From: Arthrobacter sp. V1I7
GTDB taxonomy: Bacteria; Actinomycetota; Actinomycetes; Actinomycetales; Micrococcaceae
DNA: 64,000 bases
Direction: 5' to 3'
Assembly (NCBI RefSeq): GCF_030817015.1
Contig: NZ_JAUSYS010000001.1
Span: forward strand, 4,712,001-4,776,000
A program made the translations under genes and the position numbers. Each line of letters opens with the position of its first letter. Position 1 is the first letter of the stretch. A model generated the notes under the pieces. It did no database searches, was not told the origin of the DNA, and saw only the letters and a list, made by a program, of their open reading frames with translations. Below are positions 60,858 through 64,000 of this stretch, one piece after another.

Positions 60858-61182
60858 CATGCAGGTTGAGCTCGCCAGTCCCCACGTGGAACTCGCCGTC
60901 GAGGTGTTCTCCATGCTGGCCGATGCCACGCGTGTCCGTTTGATCCTCGTCTTGGGACAGGGTGAACTGCCGGTCAACGTCTTGGCTGAGCGTGTGGGGA
61001 AGCCGGCTTCCGCCGTCTCGCAGCACCTGGCCAAGATGCGGCTGGGCGGCATGGTCGCCACACGGCAGGAAGGCACGAAGATCTTTTATCGGCTGCAGAA
61101 TGATCACGCCCGCCAACTGGTGATGGACGCAATCCACCAGGCCGAGCATGCGCTCGGCACTGCCCCTCGGCACGGCTCATGA
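60847..61182 (+). CDS. ArsR family metal-responsive regulator
   Basis: A 111-residue winged-helix repressor. HTH VNVLAERVGKPASAVSQHLAKMRLGG. The last helix carries N85-D86-H87 and H97 / H101, close to the alpha-5 zinc/nickel/cobalt site of CzrA and NmtR but with two ligands shifted by one residue. It overlaps the cation exporter (ATGA), so it most likely senses the exported metal and represses this two-gene operon. Confidence 0.88.
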   Translation: MNADMQVELASPHVELAVEVFSMLADATRVRLILVLGQGELPVNVLAERVGKPASAVSQHLAKMRLGGMVATRQEGTKIFYRLQNDHARQLVMDAIHQAEHALGTAPRHGS

Positions 61183-62249
61183 ACCGCCCGTCGGATGCCG
61201 TGGACGAACACAGCCACGGCGAAGGCCAGGAGCGCACGCACGATCACCCGCACGACCACGGCCACGGACCGCACGGGCATATGCACGCCACCGGTCTGAA
61301 GGGCTGGCTTCAGTCGGTCTTCGTCCCGCACTCCCACGACTCTGCGGACTCCATCGACGAGGCGCTCGAATCCAGCTCGCAGGGAATCCGCGCTGTCAAG
61401 GTCTCGCTGCTCGGCCTTGGCGCCACCTCGCTCTTCCAACTGGTGATCGTGCTGATCAGCGGCTCCGTGGCGTTGCTGGCCGATACCGTGCACAACTTCT
61501 CCGACGCGCTGACCGCGGTCCCGCTCTGGATCGCGTTCCTGCTGGGCCGCCGCAAGGCCACCCGGACGTACACTTACGGTTTCGGCCGGGCCGAGGACCT
61601 TGCCGGGCTGTTCATCGTGGCGATGATCGCGCTCTCCGCGGTGGTGGCCGCCGTCGAATCCATCCGCCGCTTCTTCGAACCCCAGCCCGTGCACAACCTC
61701 GGCTGGGTGCTCGCCGCCGGGCTGGTGGGCTTCGCCGGCAACGAACTCGTCGCGATCTACCGGATCCGCGTCGGCCGGCGGATCGGTTCCGCGGCCCTGG
61801 TGGCCGACGGTGTCCACGCCCGGACGGACGGCTTCACCTCGCTGGCGGTCGTCGCGGGCGTCACCGGTGTCTGGGTCGGCTTCCCGCTCGCGGACCCTAT
61901 CGTTGGCCTGCTGATCTCCGCCGCCATCGTCGTCCTCCTGTGGGGCACCGTGCGCGACGTCGGACGGCGGCTGATGGACGGAGTCGACCCCGACCTGACG
62001 GAACGGGTTGAGGCCGTCATCGCGGAACACTCCAGGGCCGGCGGGACCGCTCGGCTGCGCTGGTCCGGCCACCGGCTGCACGTCGAGATCACGGTGCCGG
62101 TCCCGCCGGACGGCCACCTGGTCGAGCTCGCCTCGGTGACGTCCAGTGTGGAACGCGGGGTCCGGCGGGCACTGCCGCACGTCGGCTCGGTGGCGGTCGT
62201 GCCCGGCTTCGCCCCGAGCCAACTCGCTACAGACGCCCTAAATCCTTAG
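61179..62249 (+). CDS. Cation diffusion facilitator (Zn/Co/Ni efflux)
   Basis: A 356-residue CDF transporter exporting a divalent metal by proton exchange. The N-terminal cytoplasmic tail is His-rich (HDHPHDHGHGPHGHMH). Six helices follow; the metal site is HNFSD in helix 2 and HARTD in helix 5. The C-terminal ferredoxin-like domain (RLHVEITVPVPPDG) is present. Start overlaps the ArsR stop. Zn, Co or Ni cannot be separated by sequence. Confidence 0.92.
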   Translation: MNRPSDAVDEHSHGEGQERTHDHPHDHGHGPHGHMHATGLKGWLQSVFVPHSHDSADSIDEALESSSQGIRAVKVSLLGLGATSLFQLVIVLISGSVALLADTVHNFSDALTAVPLWIAFLLGRRKATRTYTYGFGRAEDLAGLFIVAMIALSAVVAAVESIRRFFEPQPVHNLGWVLAAGLVGFAGNELVAIYRIRVGRRIGSAALVADGVHARTDGFTSLAVVAGVTGVWVGFPLADPIVGLLISAAIVVLLWGTVRDVGRRLMDGVDPDLTERVEAVIAEHSRAGGTARLRWSGHRLHVEITVPVPPDGHLVELASVTSSVERGVRRALPHVGSVAVVPGFAPSQLATDALNP

Positions 62250-62936
62250 CTAGGAGGCGGCGGCTGTGTGTGAGGGTTCCGGGCCCTCAGCCCACGCACG
62301 GTCGTCAAGCGCGAGCGTTTTCCAGCCCACATACGACAGTGCCACGGAATAGGGCAGTGTGCCGATGACGCTGAATGCCAGCGTGGACGGCAGGGTCATG
62401 GACCCGATGACGAATGCCACTACGGCCGCTGCCGGCCACCACGGGATAAAGCCGTTCCGCCAGAGCGCCAGCAGGAACAGTGGCAGTCCGAAGTAGACGC
62501 CGATGAGCCCCGGAATCTGCCATGCGGCGATATTTACCGGCGTCGCCGACCTCTCGAGGATCCCGACGGCAGCGTCAATGGGCAGCCCGGATTGGCCCAG
62601 GGCAATGGCGAACCAGTCGACTAGGAGCATCCCGCTCAGGTTGACCAGGCCGACAAATGCCAGCAGCCCCGCGGCACGGCCCCAGATGACTGCCCGGTGG
62701 CGAACCATCGTCAGCAGTCCCAGCACTGAGATCGACAGGAAGACCCAGCCGTAATGAAGGAACAGCGGCGCCACCTCGCCCTGGAGGGAATTGGCGCTGA
62801 CCGTTTGGATGAAACTTGCAGCGGTGTCTTCAGGCTCCCACGGTGTGAGAGCCATTCCGGCGAGCATGCCCAAGGCGCCGAGGAAGAGTCCTGCCGCCGT
62901 CGTTATGCGGCTGAACCGTGCTGCCTGAAGGATCAT
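62250..62936 (-). CDS. Hypothetical multi-pass membrane protein
   Basis: A 228-residue protein with about six hydrophobic helices (AGLFLGALGMLAGMAL, LHYGWVFLSISVLGLLTMV, AAGLLAFVGLVNLSGMLLV, IPGLIGVYFGLPLFLLAL and others). Not recognised; resembles DUF4386-like proteins only loosely. ATG 62936 lacks a good site of its own, but a 14-codon upstream frame ends over it (ATGA), so it may be translated by coupling. A convergent CDF gene abuts its end (62249/62250). Confidence 0.65.
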   Translation of the reverse strand: MILQAARFSRITTAAGLFLGALGMLAGMALTPWEPEDTAASFIQTVSANSLQGEVAPLFLHYGWVFLSISVLGLLTMVRHRAVIWGRAAGLLAFVGLVNLSGMLLVDWFAIALGQSGLPIDAAVGILERSATPVNIAAWQIPGLIGVYFGLPLFLLALWRNGFIPWWPAAAVVAFVIGSMTLPSTLAFSVIGTLPYSVALSYVGWKTLALDDRAWAEGPEPSHTAAAS

Positions 62937-62977
62937 CGTGACCACTCGCCTCGGAGGACAATGGTATGTTCGGCCAT
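62933..62977 (-). CDS. Possible 14-residue leader peptide
   Basis: On the - strand AGGAGGACA directly precedes ATG 62977, an almost ideal ribosome site. It reads MAEHTIVLRGEWSR and stops at TGA 62935-62933, overlapping the membrane-protein ATG (ATGA). Its ribosome site and start codon fall wholly in the left half of a 12-bp perfect hairpin. Too short to test by family; the case rests on the site, the overlap and the hairpin. Confidence 0.45.
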   Translation of the reverse strand: MAEHTIVLRGEWSR

Positions 62978-62985
62978 TGTCCTCC
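62953..62985 (-). promoter_or_regulatory. Perfect hairpin covering the leader ribosome site
   Basis: GGAGGACAATGG / CCATTGTCCTCC, 12-bp perfect inverted repeat with a 9-base loop. In the - strand mRNA one arm contains the GGAGG site and AUG of the leader frame. It could be an RNA switch that hides translation initiation, or a DNA operator for a dimeric repressor. Confidence 0.65.
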
Positions 62986-63214
62986 TGCCGCTTGCGGCGG
63001 ACAAGCAGAATTGGGTTGGACAGCCGGAAGCAATCAGCGCGCATGTCGGCGATGATCTCGCGGCAGTAGCTCACTGGCAGTTGGTCGTCGCAGCCGCTCA
63101 CCCGGCCACCGACGGACCAGGCACCCGCCGTTCGTCCCCGACGCCGGACCTGTTCGGGCCGGCTTCCGGGCGGAAATCGCCGCCGGGCCGACCCTTGAAC
63201 TCCCCGGCCGCTAC

Positions 63215-63832
63215 CTAGAGGTGCTGGATGCCTGCCCGCTGCATGGCGTCCTTGTAGACCTCGACGTTCTTCGCCAGGAGTTCTTCCTGCTTGGCTGCCG
63301 AGACGGCGAACGCGCGGCCGCCGAGGGCGGTGGCCTTGTAGATCTTGACGCCGCGGTTCTTCAGTGAGGAGTGGTAGGTCTTCTCGAAGAGGGTGAGGAA
63401 GGCGTGGGCGTCGGCGCCGTGGGCGATGATGGCCGAGACGCGCTTGTTGATCTTCAGGAACTGGCGGAAAGGCCGCAGGCCGTCCGTTTTCTCCTGGACG
63501 TTCAGTGCGGAGGGGAGCTCGGGGTCGCGGACCCAAGGGTAGGCGTTCCACGGCATCACGTAGCGGGGGTCGAGTTCGACGGCCTCGTAGATGGAGGTGG
63601 CGCGGCGGGCGGCCTCGTCATCGTTGAAGTGGGAAACGAAGCCTGACTCGGTGCCCTTGCCGGGGGCGATGTGCAGGCTGACGATCCGGCATTCGTCCTC
63701 GTCATGGACTGGATCGATGTACGGGACGACCGACCCCGGCTTCTTTTCCATGAGTTCGTCGCAAAGCGCCGTTACCGCCGCGATGTTCGGTTCCTGCAGC
63801 AGGGTCTTCTTTTCGTCCCAGTCAATCGTCAC
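63215..63832 (-). CDS. Uracil-DNA glycosylase-like protein
   Basis: A 205-residue protein I place tentatively in the uracil-DNA glycosylase superfamily, from VPYIDPVHDEDECRIVSLHIAPGKG, the YVMPWNAYPWVRDP block and the SAIIAHGADAHAFL strand near the expected catalytic His segment. The usual GxDPYP water-activating motif is not clear, so activity is uncertain. GTG 63832 follows GAGGGAG. Single gene, - strand, with 238 bp to the next upstream start. Confidence 0.55.
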   Translation of the reverse strand: MTIDWDEKKTLLQEPNIAAVTALCDELMEKKPGSVVPYIDPVHDEDECRIVSLHIAPGKGTESGFVSHFNDDEAARRATSIYEAVELDPRYVMPWNAYPWVRDPELPSALNVQEKTDGLRPFRQFLKINKRVSAIIAHGADAHAFLTLFEKTYHSSLKNRGVKIYKATALGGRAFAVSAAKQEELLAKNVEVYKDAMQRAGIQHL

Positions 63833-64000
63833 GATTTCTCCCTCAGCGCTCGGCGTCCAGAATCAGGCGTCTGCTCCCACTCTACGCTTCCGGCGGAGGC
63901 GGCGTTTTTTGAGGGCGCCTGCGACGTTGCTTTTGCCAGCCCCAATGACCCCTGTGACCTGGCGGCTTAACGCGCCGCTGAGCCCCGCCGGCAAATTATC
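63833..64000. other. Right-edge region
   Basis: Contains the upstream region of the glycosylase-like gene and a GCGTTTTTTGAGGGCGCC stretch (around 63901-63919) that may belong to a terminator. No coding frame can be supported before the window ends. Confidence 0.4.

Overview
The window looks like the chromosome of a high-GC actinobacterium of the Micrococcaceae, most probably Arthrobacter in the broad sense (Arthrobacter, Pseudarthrobacter, Paenarthrobacter). This rests on the strong G/C third-position bias, GTG starts, many starts preceded at 6-7 bases by a TANNNT -10 box (leaderless transcripts), and the mix of aromatic, sugar and polyol catabolism with a one-piece mannitol PTS transporter. 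The genus is an inference. I see no rRNA, tRNA, CRISPR array, insertion sequence or prophage. It reads as a metabolic chromosome segment of many small transcription units.

Layout. 1-6.2 kb: a catabolic island in which an isomerase-like TIM barrel and an SDR dehydrogenase run left, while an MHS-type transporter and a split two-subunit transketolase run right, followed by a GntR/FCD regulator; matching GTTGAC-type dyads lie in both control regions. 6.4-17.2 kb: mostly housekeeping (lipid kinase, ACT membrane protein, mscL, a broken FAD monooxygenase, GNAT, purB with a phosphatase, a WXG100-like protein with an alpha/beta hydrolase, a holin-like membrane protein and a HisC-type aminotransferase). 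17.3-21.2 kb: a branched-chain/pyruvate-type 2-oxoacid dehydrogenase operon (E1 alpha, E1 beta, E2) behind a 42-bp three-layered palindrome. 21.2-27.5 kb: catechol ortho-cleavage genes catR-catB-catC-catA plus an aromatic acid permease and benD, but no benABC; a 17-bp element recurs at identical spacing before catR and catA. 27.5-30.7 kb: universal stress protein, aminotransferase, FMN reductase and its probable TetR regulator.

31-37 kb: a peptide/nickel-type ABC importer (two permeases, a fused double ATPase, a lipoprotein binding protein), then a Gfo/Idh/MocA oxidoreductase. 38-41 kb: alanine dehydrogenase divergent from a PucR regulator. 41-47.4 kb: an HTH protein, PTS Enzyme I, and a TetR-mtlA-mtlD mannitol operon. 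47.5-53.3 kb: two MFS transporters, an RraA-like protein, a TetR regulator and malic enzyme. 53.5-64 kb: small membrane and TPR-like proteins, a LysE exporter with a divergent Lrp regulator, a second Lrp, gluQRS, an HD protein, a GNAT-AAA+ fusion ATPase, an ArsR-CDF metal efflux pair, a membrane protein behind a tiny leader frame whose ribosome site sits in a perfect hairpin, and a uracil-glycosylase-like protein.

The pathways feed central metabolism: catechol to the beta-ketoadipate route, alanine to pyruvate, malate to pyruvate, branched-chain or pyruvate oxidation to acyl-CoA, mannitol to fructose-6-phosphate, and an unidentified ketose or sugar acid through the split transketolase. The least explained features are the island at 0.3-6.2 kb, the leader-peptide hairpin at 62.93-62.99 kb, the concentric palindrome at 17.27 kb and several strong hairpins or dyads in intergenic DNA.
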